Positions 16,559 to 23,718 of a stretch of DNA of 64,000 nt are shown here, piece by piece. The translations under genes were made by a program, and so were the position numbers. Where the stretch lies: NCBI RefSeq assembly GCF_022808595.1, contig NZ_JAKUCN010000002.1:124001-188000 (forward strand), read 5' to 3'. Numbering within the stretch: position 1 is the first letter of the stretch; each line of letters starts with the position of its first letter. The notes beneath the pieces are model-generated. The model saw only the letters and a program-made list of their open reading frames with translations, was not told the origin of the DNA and did not search any database. Origin of the DNA: Microvirga solisilvae (GTDB lineage Bacteria; Pseudomonadota; Alphaproteobacteria; Rhizobiales; Beijerinckiaceae).

Positions 16559-17199
16559 CGAAAGCCTCTTTTCAGCCGCAGGACAGCGAAGAGCTGTTGC
16601 CTCATCGGATCGTCCTCAACGTGCGATCGATGCCGAGCTACGCTTACGGCCATCGCAGCCCGATCTGGTGGGGAACAGTGGCTTTCGCCGCTGCCGAAGG
16701 CATGGGCTTTGCCATGGCCATCGGAGTCTATTTCTACCTCGTCTTCATCAACGGAAACTGGCCCCTCAGCGCGCCGCCGCCGGATCTCTTCTGGCCGAGC
16801 CTCTTCACCGTTGTTCTGCTCGTCAGCGCATGGCCGAATGCCCGGGCCAAGCGAGATGGCGAGCAGGAGAACCTTTCCGCGACGCGCCGCAATCTCGTGA
16901 TCATGAGCCTTGCCGGAATCGTTCTCCTGGTGATCCGCATCATGGAATTCAACGGACTCCATGTGCGCTGGGATCAGAACGCCTACGGATCGGCCGTGTG
17001 GCTGCTGCTCGGCCTTCACACCCTGCATCTTCTGACCGATCTTGGTGACACTGTCGTTCTCACGGTGCTCATGTTCACGCGCCACGGTCACGGCAAGCGC
17101 TTTTCTGATGTGGGCGACAATGCCTTCTATTGGTATTTCGTCGTCGCCTCATGGTTGCCGATCTATCTGATCCTCTACTGGTTCCCGAGATGGTGGTGA
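16555..17199 (+). CDS. coxC: Cytochrome c oxidase subunit III (short, five-helix form)
   Basis: This is a 214-residue membrane protein. Family features include RSPIWWGTVAFAAAEGMGFA (glutamate in the first helix), HVRWDQNAYGSAVWLLLGLH, and the terminal DNAFYWYFVVASWLPIYLIL segment. It has about five hydrophobic segments, fewer than the seven of mitochondrial-type subunit III, which fits the extra helices in subunit I. ATG 16555 overlaps the subunit I stop (ATGA); an in-frame upstream start at 16483 lies inside subunit I and is rejected. It stabilises the oxidase and proton uptake. Confidence 0.92.
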   Translation: MTKASFQPQDSEELLPHRIVLNVRSMPSYAYGHRSPIWWGTVAFAAAEGMGFAMAIGVYFYLVFINGNWPLSAPPPDLFWPSLFTVVLLVSAWPNARAKRDGEQENLSATRRNLVIMSLAGIVLLVIRIMEFNGLHVRWDQNAYGSAVWLLLGLHTLHLLTDLGDTVVLTVLMFTRHGHGKRFSDVGDNAFYWYFVVASWLPIYLILYWFPRWW

Positions 17200-17203
17200 G
17201 CCC

Positions 17204-17554
17204 ATGGCAGGATGGTTCTCACGAGGTCTTCCATCCGCCGGCATTTATGCCGGCCCTGCGGCATGGCTCGTCGACACACAGTTCAATTATGCGGCCGTGC
17301 CGTGGGTCTGCGCTCATCAGGTTCCGCTCGTTCCGATCTTCGCGCTCGTCATGGTAGTGTGCAGTCTCTTCGGAGGGTTTCTCTCCTGGCGCGGCTATGT
17401 CACAGCAGCACCGACGCCCTTGCCCGACTCGACGGGAGCCGGACGGCCGCATCGTTTCGTGGCCCTGATGGGCATGGCGATCGCAGCGCTTTTCACCGTC
17501 GTCATCCTGCTTCACGGCGCAGCTGGCCTCGTCTTCCATGGGTGCGAGCGATGA
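17204..17554 (+). CDS. Small membrane protein of the oxidase operon
   Basis: This 116-residue protein has about three hydrophobic segments (AGIYAGPAAWLVDTQFNYAA, VPIFALVMVVCSLFGGFLSW and FVALMGMAIAALFTVVILLH). It sits between subunit III and ctaG, 4 bases after the former and overlapping the latter by 4. I know similar short proteins in this position but no assigned function; a minor oxidase subunit or assembly partner is possible. The C-terminus has HGAAGLVFHGCE, with His and Cys that could bind copper, but this is speculation. Confidence 0.75.
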   Translation: MAGWFSRGLPSAGIYAGPAAWLVDTQFNYAAVPWVCAHQVPLVPIFALVMVVCSLFGGFLSWRGYVTAAPTPLPDSTGAGRPHRFVALMGMAIAALFTVVILLHGAAGLVFHGCER

Positions 17555-18465
17555 AGGCGCTGATTGTCCTCATCACACTTTTTGCCGCCGGTGAGGCCCA
17601 GGCTCATGCGGGCCATGTGCACTGGCTCGAAGGCGGCACGACCTGGACGTGGGATCCGCAGGTCACGTTGCCGCTCGCATTGTCGGGCGGGCTTTATCTC
17701 ATCGGCACATTGCGCCTATGGCGCCGGGCAGGGATGGGGCGCGGCGTGCGTATCTGGCAGGCATCCTGCTTCATGCTCGGATGGGGACTTCTCGTTTTTG
17801 CTCTCGTCACGCCGCTTCATTGGCTCGGTGAACGGCTGTTCTTCGCGCATATGATCGAGCATGAGATTCTCATGGCGTTGGCCGCGCCGCTTCTCGTCGT
17901 GGGAAATCCGGTCGCCATGCTGTGGGCTGTGCCGGCGGGCTTGCGCCGTCGGATCGGCGGGATCGGACAAGTTCCGCTTGTCGCGCGCTCATGGGCGTGG
18001 CTCACCCATCCTCTTGTCGCCACGCTGATTCATGGAGGCGCTGTTTGGTTGTGGCACGCTCCGCCCCTCTATGAGGCGGCCCTGTCCGATCCTTGGATTC
18101 ACTGGCTGCAGCATCTCAGCTTTTTCATCACCGCTCTTCTGTTCTGGCGTGCCCTGCTGCAGGGGCCGGAGCGAGAGCGTGGTTACGGCGTGGCCGTGTT
18201 CTATCTCTTCGTCACCTCCCTCCACACAGGCTTCCTCGGCATCCTGCTCTCCCTCATGCGGCGCAGCATCTATCCGACGCAGACATCGGGGGCCGCCGAA
18301 TGGGGACTGACGCCTCTGGAGGATCAGCAGCTCGCTGGCCTGTTCATGTGGATTCCGGCGGGCCTCATTTACGCGGGTGCTGCGTTGATCCTCGCAGGAT
18401 TCTGGATCGTCCGCTCAGGATCAACCCGCTCCAGGGGAGGGCACCATGCCCATGCGGCGCGCTAG
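17551..18465 (+). CDS. ctaG: Cytochrome c oxidase assembly protein, caa3_CtaG family
   Basis: This is a 304-residue polytopic membrane protein of the caa3_CtaG family, thought to help deliver copper to caa3-type oxidases. It starts with a cleavable or first-helix signal followed by a His-rich HAGHVHWLEGG. Further membrane segments carry conserved residues: FAHMIEHEILMALAAPLLV, HGGAVWLWHAPPLYEAAL, WIHWLQHLSFF and the SLHTGFLGILL helix. The tail is basic and His-rich (GGHHAHAAR). ATG 17551 overlaps the preceding stop; the longer in-frame extension to 17212 is rejected because it runs antiparallel to no known domain and lies inside the previous gene. Confidence 0.9.
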   Translation: MKALIVLITLFAAGEAQAHAGHVHWLEGGTTWTWDPQVTLPLALSGGLYLIGTLRLWRRAGMGRGVRIWQASCFMLGWGLLVFALVTPLHWLGERLFFAHMIEHEILMALAAPLLVVGNPVAMLWAVPAGLRRRIGGIGQVPLVARSWAWLTHPLVATLIHGGAVWLWHAPPLYEAALSDPWIHWLQHLSFFITALLFWRALLQGPERERGYGVAVFYLFVTSLHTGFLGILLSLMRRSIYPTQTSGAAEWGLTPLEDQQLAGLFMWIPAGLIYAGAALILAGFWIVRSGSTRSRGGHHAHAAR

Positions 18466-19027
18466 AAGTTGGACTCCCATCGCGGTGACATTGCTCGCCG
18501 GTGTGGCCGGAGCACTCCTCGGTTTCGGAAAGGGCGCACATGCAGGCAGAAGCGGGAAGGCACCGCGTCCCGCCTTCGATCCGCAAGCGCATCTGACCGG
18601 GATCCACATTCCCACGCCGGTCCGCTTGCAGCGGCAATCCGTTGTCATCGGGTTCATTCTCGTGTTGCTGGCAGGGGCCGGTATCTATGCCGGATACGCG
18701 ATCAAGTTTACGCAGGACGCGCGCCAGCGCGCCATTGCCCTCACGGGAGGCGATCCTGATCTCGGACGCGATCTCACGAAGCGCTATGGCTGCGCGGGGT
18801 GCCACACAATTCCCGGCGTTCCGGGCGCTCAGGGAAAGGTGGGGCCGACCCTCGAAGGCTTCGCCGCCCGCGTCTATATCGGTGGCGTGGCCGCCAATTC
18901 GCCCGACACCCTGATTCAATGGATCGAAGACCCTAAATCCATTGATCCCAAAACCGCAATGCCAGTGACGGGGATCTCGCGACGCGAGGCCAGACATGTG
19001 GCAGCCTATCTCTATTCGCTGCGATAA
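18446..19027 (+). CDS. Membrane-anchored cytochrome c
   Basis: This is a 193-residue c-type cytochrome. It has one short hydrophobic stretch near the N-terminus (ITVTLLAGVAGALLG-like, residues 12-26) and a stronger one (VVIGFILVLLAGAGIYAGY, residues 66-84), then a periplasmic haem domain with CAGCH and methionine in KTAMPVTGIS. It overlaps the end of ctaG by 20 bases in another frame. It is the last gene of the 4.0-19.0 kb run. It may shuttle electrons between the alcohol dehydrogenase cytochrome and the caa3 oxidase, or from another complex to it. Confidence 0.87.
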   Translation: MPMRRARSWTPIAVTLLAGVAGALLGFGKGAHAGRSGKAPRPAFDPQAHLTGIHIPTPVRLQRQSVVIGFILVLLAGAGIYAGYAIKFTQDARQRAIALTGGDPDLGRDLTKRYGCAGCHTIPGVPGAQGKVGPTLEGFAARVYIGGVAANSPDTLIQWIEDPKSIDPKTAMPVTGISRREARHVAAYLYSLR

Positions 19028-19220
19028 ATAAGGAATGAAAGCAGCTTCGTAGGCTCGACGGTGGTCCAAATACTTCCAGATCAATCAAGGCTGAGAGGCC
19101 GCCCGAGTGGTCCACGCAAGCGGGACACATGGCCCTTTCGATGCCTCGTCCCTGGAAACATCCCGAGACCGGAATTTATTGGCCGCAGGCGCGGTCATCG
19201 AGCACTTGTAGCCACTCGCT

Positions 19221-19667
19221 TCAAGTCCAGGTGATGCTGCCGGGTGTCCGCGTAACCGTCGTACCGTCGTCCAGGAAACGGAGGCCGATGCCTTCAACGG
19301 CTACCTCGTGCAGCGTACCATCGTCCACGAACGGCATGCGGTCGCCGACACGTAGACCGAGAAGCGCCGTTCCCAAAGGTGTCGTCACGGAGATTTCTGC
19401 GCCGGGCCACAGCATGTCTTCAGGATGGACGAGCAAGTGCGCTCGCGACTTCGGTTCATCATCGATGCGGAAGATCACGCGGCAGTTCGTCGATACGACA
19501 TCCTCCGGCAATTCCGACGGACGGCAAATTCTTGCGCGGCGCAACTCATCGAGCAGGAATTCGTATGCGTTGGAATTGTCTTTCTGCCGGATTCTCGCGG
19601 TGAGCAGCAGGCGGTTGTAGTCATTCTCCGAGAGGGTGATCGGGGGAAGTTCGTGTTGCGCGTTCAT
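19221..19667 (-). CDS. Rnk/GreA C-terminal-domain-like regulator (paralogue 1)
   Basis: This 148-residue protein combines a short helical N-terminus (ITLSENDYNRLLLTARIR) with the FKBP-like C-terminal domain of GreA/GreB and Rnk (MLWPGAEISVTTPLGTALLG then LRVGDRMPF). Proteins of this type bind RNA polymerase near the secondary channel; Rnk was named as a nucleoside diphosphate kinase regulator. The long coiled coil of GreA is absent, so transcript-cleavage activity is not expected. ATG 19667 is preceded by GAGGAGG, an excellent ribosome binding site, which decides against the longer frame reaching 19820. Two paralogues follow on the other strand. Confidence 0.82.
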   Translation of the reverse strand: MNAQHELPPITLSENDYNRLLLTARIRQKDNSNAYEFLLDELRRARICRPSELPEDVVSTNCRVIFRIDDEPKSRAHLLVHPEDMLWPGAEISVTTPLGTALLGLRVGDRMPFVDDGTLHEVAVEGIGLRFLDDGTTVTRTPGSITWT

Positions 19668-20375
19668 GAAAGCCTCCTCAAGGCGGTCACTGCAGGACGC
19701 GCAGCTGCGCGTTCTCGTGAGACAGACGGATGTGGCGTGCCGACACGCGCCTGAAGGGCGCATGCGACGGCTCAATGCTGCTGTGAGAGAGACTGGATGC
19801 CCCGGAGCGTCGGCGACCATATCGGGTCACGCCGACTTCTGGGGCTTACTTGCCTGCTTTGAGGCAACCCGCATGAACAAAGAGGCGAAGGTTTTTCATG
19901 AGCGTGATCATGACACTCATAAGGTAGCTCAGTTGCCTGCAAATGCAAGCTTTCAGGCGATGTCGGCACTCGTTCAAAAGCGGTATGAGTCAGTTGGAGT
20001 TGCCGGATCATGCGCAAGATGAAGCCCTTGGCCAACAAGGCTGGAAAGTCGCTTCCTGCATGACTTCAAACGTATTATCGCCAGTTGAGTGTAAGGCCTC
20101 AGGCCCCTTTGCGGTTTGTCGCAGTTGAAACTCAACTTTTAATGCTTACGTTTGTATTGTCATGATTACCTCGCACCATATCCTTATTCTCCGCGGAGGC
20201 CGCCTCCTGGCAGGTCGCTGATCCCCGAACCAGGCAGGCGCATTGCGCCGCCATTGTTCGGGGACATGACACATCTTGCAAAGTCGAATTCAGCAAGCCC
20301 GATCCTGGGCCTGTGAACGCTTGCCTCAAGGCAATGCATCCGCAGGCCTGAATCGGCACCGCAAAGGAGGATTCC
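19668..20375. other. Divergent intergenic region between two Rnk-like genes
   Basis: About 700 bases separate the divergently oriented Rnk-like genes. I see no convincing gene; a 49-codon frame from ATG 19873 is too weak to call. The stretch is less GC-rich than its neighbours, especially 19880-20170. It has a perfect 10-bp palindrome CTCCGCGGAG close to 20192-20203. It should contain the promoters of both flanking genes, but no -35/-10 pair is clear. Confidence 0.45.
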
Positions 20376-20933
20376 ATGAACGGAACCATGCGCCTGCCGC
20401 CGGTCACCGTTGCAACGCACGATTACAACCGCCTCATGTCCGTCGCGGCCTTGGAAAACTATCGGCGTCGTCCGCATCGCGAATTCCTGCTGTCGGAATT
20501 GCGTCGGGCATCGCTGTGCCATCCCGATGCATTGCCCGAGGACGTGGTCTCGACCAGCGCGAAGGTCACATACCGCCTTGACGGTGAAGGACATTCGCGA
20601 GCACACATCCTGGTCTATCCGGAGGATCTGCACTGGCCGGGCGCGGAACTGTCCGTGCTGACACCCTTGGGGATCGCCCTGCTGGGGCTTCGTGTTGGCG
20701 ATCGCATGCCGTTCCGAACGAATCCGAACGGGCCAGTGCATGAGGTCGTGGTGGAAGATGTCCGGTTCAGGCTCTTGCCGGATGAAGCCGAACCTGCCCG
20801 CGATGCACCTGATCGATTGAATCACGAGCACGTCAATTCGCGGGACATTCTCGAGCGTCGGCTTGACGAAGCCTTGATGGAAACATTCCCGGCCAGCGAT
20901 CCGATTTCGATCATCGTCTGCGGACGGTCCTGA
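20376..20933 (+). CDS. Rnk/GreA C-terminal-domain-like regulator with FPASDP tail (paralogue 2)
   Basis: This 185-residue paralogue shares the N-terminal VTVATHDYNRLMSVA helix and the C-terminal FKBP-like domain (LHWPGAELSVLTPLGIALLG) with the gene at 19221. It is very similar to it over the first 140 residues. It has an added tail of about 45 residues ending in LDEALMETFPASDPISI. The ETFPASDP motif also occurs in small stand-alone alphaproteobacterial proteins of unknown function, so this looks like a domain fusion. The ribosome binding site AAAGGAGGA precedes ATG 20376. Function is probably binding RNA polymerase or modulating nucleotide pools under stress; this is inferred from the family. 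Confidence 0.8.
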   Translation: MNGTMRLPPVTVATHDYNRLMSVAALENYRRRPHREFLLSELRRASLCHPDALPEDVVSTSAKVTYRLDGEGHSRAHILVYPEDLHWPGAELSVLTPLGIALLGLRVGDRMPFRTNPNGPVHEVVVEDVRFRLLPDEAEPARDAPDRLNHEHVNSRDILERRLDEALMETFPASDPISIIVCGRS

Positions 20934-20991
20934 TCGCGGCCATTATGATGCCTGCTGCCTTCCCATGCGCAGCGACACATTGGAGACGACA

Positions 20992-21414
20992 ATGAAACAG
21001 GAAACTCTTCCACCCATCACGATCACCACGGTCGATTACGCGCGGCTGGCCTGGATCGCGAATGCCGGCATCAACGGCCAATCCTACACTGTCGCCGAGA
21101 TGCTGGCTGATGAACTCGATCGCGCGATGGTCGCAGCGCCCGGCACCATCCGCCCCGACATCGTGACGATGTATTCGGACGTCGAGTACCGGGACGAGGT
21201 CACGGGCGACGTGCGTCGCGCCACGCTCGTGTATCCGGGCGAAGAGGATCTGGACGCTAAGCGGATCTCGGTTCTGACGCCGGTCGGTGCGGCCCTGATC
21301 GGCCTCTCGGAGGGACAAACGATGGAATGGCTGGGACCGACGGGCGGACGGCGCAAGATAACGGTGCAACGGGTGCGTTTCCAGCCTCAGCGCATGGCTG
21401 GGCTCGACGCCTGA
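20992..21414 (+). CDS. Rnk/GreA C-terminal-domain-like regulator (paralogue 3)
   Basis: This is a 140-residue, more diverged member of the same group. Its N-terminal helix reads ITITTVDYARLAWIANAG and its C-terminal domain RISVLTPVGAALIGLSEGQ followed by MEWLGPTGGRRKITVQRV. A start at 20992 with GGAGA upstream is preferred to an in-frame ATG at 20965. The small gene at 21472 and the universal stress protein at 21714 follow in the same direction, so these may be co-regulated in a stress response. Confidence 0.78.
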   Translation: MKQETLPPITITTVDYARLAWIANAGINGQSYTVAEMLADELDRAMVAAPGTIRPDIVTMYSDVEYRDEVTGDVRRATLVYPGEEDLDAKRISVLTPVGAALIGLSEGQTMEWLGPTGGRRKITVQRVRFQPQRMAGLDA

Positions 21415-21471
21415 CACTGCAAACACAACAGGCCGCAGGGAGATGCTTCCGAGCAGCCAAGGAGAAGAAAC

Positions 21472-21642
21472 ATGAAAGTCACAGACAAGATTACCGCTAA
21501 GAGCAAAGTTGCGGTCCCCAAGCAGCCGCACGAGTCTCGGCCACCGAATGCAAAGGTGGTCATGCTCTCGGAATGGGCTCCGCAGCCCAGCACGCTGACC
21601 CGCGAGGAAATCCGTAAGATCGTGATCGACCAGATCGGGTAG
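21472..21642 (+). CDS. Small conserved-looking protein, 56 residues
   Basis: This short gene has a good ribosome binding site (AAGGAG, 7 bases before ATG 21472) and typical high-GC codon use. The product is basic at the N-terminus (MKVTDKITAKSKVAVPKQPH). It ends in a helix reading LTREEIRKIVIDQIG, which looks like a docking or DNA/RNA-binding amphipathic helix. I do not recognise a family. It sits between an Rnk-like gene and uspA, in the same direction. Its size puts it below common gene-calling limits. Confidence 0.62.
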   Translation: MKVTDKITAKSKVAVPKQPHESRPPNAKVVMLSEWAPQPSTLTREEIRKIVIDQIG

Positions 21643-21713
21643 CGGCGGCCCCTGCCGCTACCCTGCCACGGACATGTACCAACCTCCGATTCCGAAACAC
21701 GGGAGATGAATCC

Positions 21714-22568
21714 ATGCACATCCTGGCAGCGACGGACTTCTCGACCCGCTCGCAGCGGGCCGTACGGCGGGCTGGCTTGTTGGCGCGGAGCAAGGGCGCC
21801 GAAATCACGCTCGTGCATGTAGTGGACGATGACCAGCCGCCGGAGCTGATCGCACTCGAGACGCGCGAGGCTGAGCGTATCCTCGGCGAGCAGATCGATG
21901 CGGTGGCCGAATTGCGCGGAATCCCGTCGCGGGCGCTCGTCGTCGCGGGCGATCCGTTCGACGGCATCCTGCGCGCCGCAGCATCGATGGGCGCGGATCT
22001 TATCGTCATGGGAGCGCCGCGTAAGCAGCTCCTGCGCGATATCCTCGTCGGGACGACCGTCGAGCGCGTGATCCGCACGGGCTCGGTTCCGGTGCTGATG
22101 GTGAACGGAGAGGTGGAGCGGTCCTACCAGACGGCCCTGGTTCCCGTCGACCTGTCCGAACCCTCCATGAAAGCCATCAGATCAGGCATGAGCCTGGGGC
22201 TTCCCGTCGGTGCGCGGCTTTCGATCGTTCATGCCTTCGTGCCGCTGGCGAAAGGCCAGATGTTCTATTCCGGCCTGAGCCAGGAGACCATTGACGGATA
22301 CGTGGCCGAGGAGCGCATTCGGGCCACCAAGGAGCTGATCGCGTTTCTGAAGGAAAACGGACTCGCCGATCATGGGCAGCCCGTGCGCGTGGAGGAAGGC
22401 ACTCCGTTCGAGGTGATCTCCAACGCCGTGGAGCAATCGAGCCCGGACGTTTTGATCATGGGGACGCATGGGCGCTCGGGCATCGCCAAGGCACTTCTGG
22501 GAAGCGTGACTGAGGAGGTTCTGCGGTCTCTCGACGTCGACATCCTCGCCGTCCCGCCAACCCGCTAA
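21714..22568 (+). CDS. Universal stress protein, tandem UspA domains
   Basis: The 284 residues form two UspA domains in tandem. Domain 1 starts MHILAATDFSTRSQRAVRR and contains ADLIVMGAPRKQLLRDILVG; domain 2 starts ALVPVDLSEPSMKAI and contains DVLIMGTHGRSGIAKALLGS, with the G-2x-G-9x-G(S/T) nucleotide-binding pattern intact. The first domain has a degenerate version (GAPRKQ), so only the second may bind ATP. UspA proteins increase survival under starvation, oxidative or energy stress. The gene is convergent with the Mrp operon, 12 bases apart. Confidence 0.92.
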   Translation: MHILAATDFSTRSQRAVRRAGLLARSKGAEITLVHVVDDDQPPELIALETREAERILGEQIDAVAELRGIPSRALVVAGDPFDGILRAAASMGADLIVMGAPRKQLLRDILVGTTVERVIRTGSVPVLMVNGEVERSYQTALVPVDLSEPSMKAIRSGMSLGLPVGARLSIVHAFVPLAKGQMFYSGLSQETIDGYVAEERIRATKELIAFLKENGLADHGQPVRVEEGTPFEVISNAVEQSSPDVLIMGTHGRSGIAKALLGSVTEEVLRSLDVDILAVPPTR

Positions 22569-22580
22569 GCCTGTCCGATC

Positions 22581-22952
22581 TTAATCCTGAGGGATTGAGT
22601 GTTCCGCTGCATCTGCGGCGGGAACTTCCTTACTGCCCTCGATGCGGTCGCGATACAAAGCGGCCCGGACGAGCAGCATCAGGGTTACCGGCGTGGTCAA
22701 TCCAACGAACACGGCGATCAGAATCTCGTGCACGACCGGGCGCGCCTCGAGCATGCTGAAGAACAGGGCTGATCCGGCCAGAATGCTGGCCATGCCCAGT
22801 GTCGTGCCAAGCGTGGGCGCATGTACACGGGCATAGAAGGTGCCGAGCCGCAGCAGCCCGAGCGAACCGATCAAGGTGGCAGCCGCACCGACCAGCACGA
22901 GAAGAGCGGTCAGCAGCGCAGCCCAAGTTGGAAGATTTCCTGCTGCGTTCAT
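22581..22952 (-). CDS. mrpG: Mrp-type Na+/H+ antiporter subunit G
   Basis: This 123-residue membrane protein has three hydrophobic segments. It shows the PhaG/MnhG family block LIGSLGLLRLGTFYARVHAP followed by TLGTTLGMASILAGS. It is the last gene of a six-gene antiporter operon on the minus strand and overlaps mrpF by 4 bases. Together the subunits form one large complex in the inner membrane that exchanges Na+ (or K+) for protons and helps survival at high pH or salt. Confidence 0.92.
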   Translation of the reverse strand: MNAAGNLPTWAALLTALLVLVGAAATLIGSLGLLRLGTFYARVHAPTLGTTLGMASILAGSALFFSMLEARPVVHEILIAVFVGLTTPVTLMLLVRAALYRDRIEGSKEVPAADAAEHSIPQD

Positions 22953-23233
22953 TCGATGACCTCGCCGCGCATGAGAAATTTGGCGAGCGCCAAGGTCGAG
23001 ACGAAGCCGAGGAGGCCGATCACCAGCGCGGCCTCGAAGAACAGCGTACTACCGATGCGGATTCCGAACGTGACCAACAGGAGCATCGCGTTCACGTAGA
23101 GGGTGTCCAGACCAAGAATGCGATCCTGCGCTCGCGGCCCCGCAACGAGGCGGTAGACGGCGCAGCACATCGCCAGGGCGAGCATGATTTGAGCGCCGAT
23201 GATGGCCCACGAGAGAATGGCGAGAGCATTCAT
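22949..23233 (-). CDS. mrpF: Mrp-type Na+/H+ antiporter subunit F
   Basis: This 94-residue protein has three hydrophobic segments and the PhaF/MnhF signature YRLVAGPRAQDRILGLDTLY, with the conserved Asp in helix two. It is a short structural subunit of the Mrp complex. It overlaps both neighbours by 4 bases. Length is normal for the family. Confidence 0.92.
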   Translation of the reverse strand: MNALAILSWAIIGAQIMLALAMCCAVYRLVAGPRAQDRILGLDTLYVNAMLLLVTFGIRIGSTLFFEAALVIGLLGFVSTLALAKFLMRGEVIE

Positions 23234-23718
23234 TCGAAGATCTCCATCAGCAAACGTTCGTAGCGATGCTTGATCGTCTGGATCCAGATCGTCTCGTCGA
23301 CGAGGTCGAGAACGTGCAGCAGCAATGTGCCCTTGGCAGCATCGTAGTTCACCCAGATCGTGCCGGGCGTCGAGGTGATGATGATGGAAAGGACGGCAAG
23401 TCCATGGCGGTCCCGCAGGTCGAGCGGGATGGTCAGGAAGCCCGCATTCACGCCCGGCTGCCTGGAGCGCACGATGATGCGTCCGACCGCGAGGTTGGAA
23501 CGGAGGATATCGATCAGCACCATGCCGGCGAGACGCAAGGCCGCGCCGGGACGACGGATGCGCGGCTTCTCGGGCCGCAGGGCCGCCATGGCCCAGGAGG
23601 CCAGCACGGCAAGCACGCTTCCAAGGATGATGTGACCAGCCGAGACCGATTGATTAAGCAGTAGCCACAGAATCAGCAGGGCCAGCGAAAGGAGGGGATA
23701 GGGCAGGATACCGCTCAT
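23230..23718 (-). CDS. mrpE: Mrp-type Na+/H+ antiporter subunit E
   Basis: This 162-residue protein belongs to the PhaE/MnhE family: two N-terminal hydrophobic segments, then a cytoplasmic domain with VNAGFLTIPLDLRDRHGLA and LSIIITSTPGTIWVNYD, the latter a family hallmark. It overlaps mrpD and mrpF by 4 bases each, giving strict coupling. It is needed for assembly of the full complex rather than transport itself, based on studies of other Mrp systems. Confidence 0.92.
   Translation of the reverse strand: MSGILPYPLLSLALLILWLLLNQSVSAGHIILGSVLAVLASWAMAALRPEKPRIRRPGAALRLAGMVLIDILRSNLAVGRIIVRSRQPGVNAGFLTIPLDLRDRHGLAVLSIIITSTPGTIWVNYDAAKGTLLLHVLDLVDETIWIQTIKHRYERLLMEIFE

Noticed and set aside
19873-20022. 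49-codon plus-strand frame between the divergent Rnk-like genes
   Set aside because: It has only a weak GAGG upstream and no recognisable features; codon use does not resemble the neighbours.
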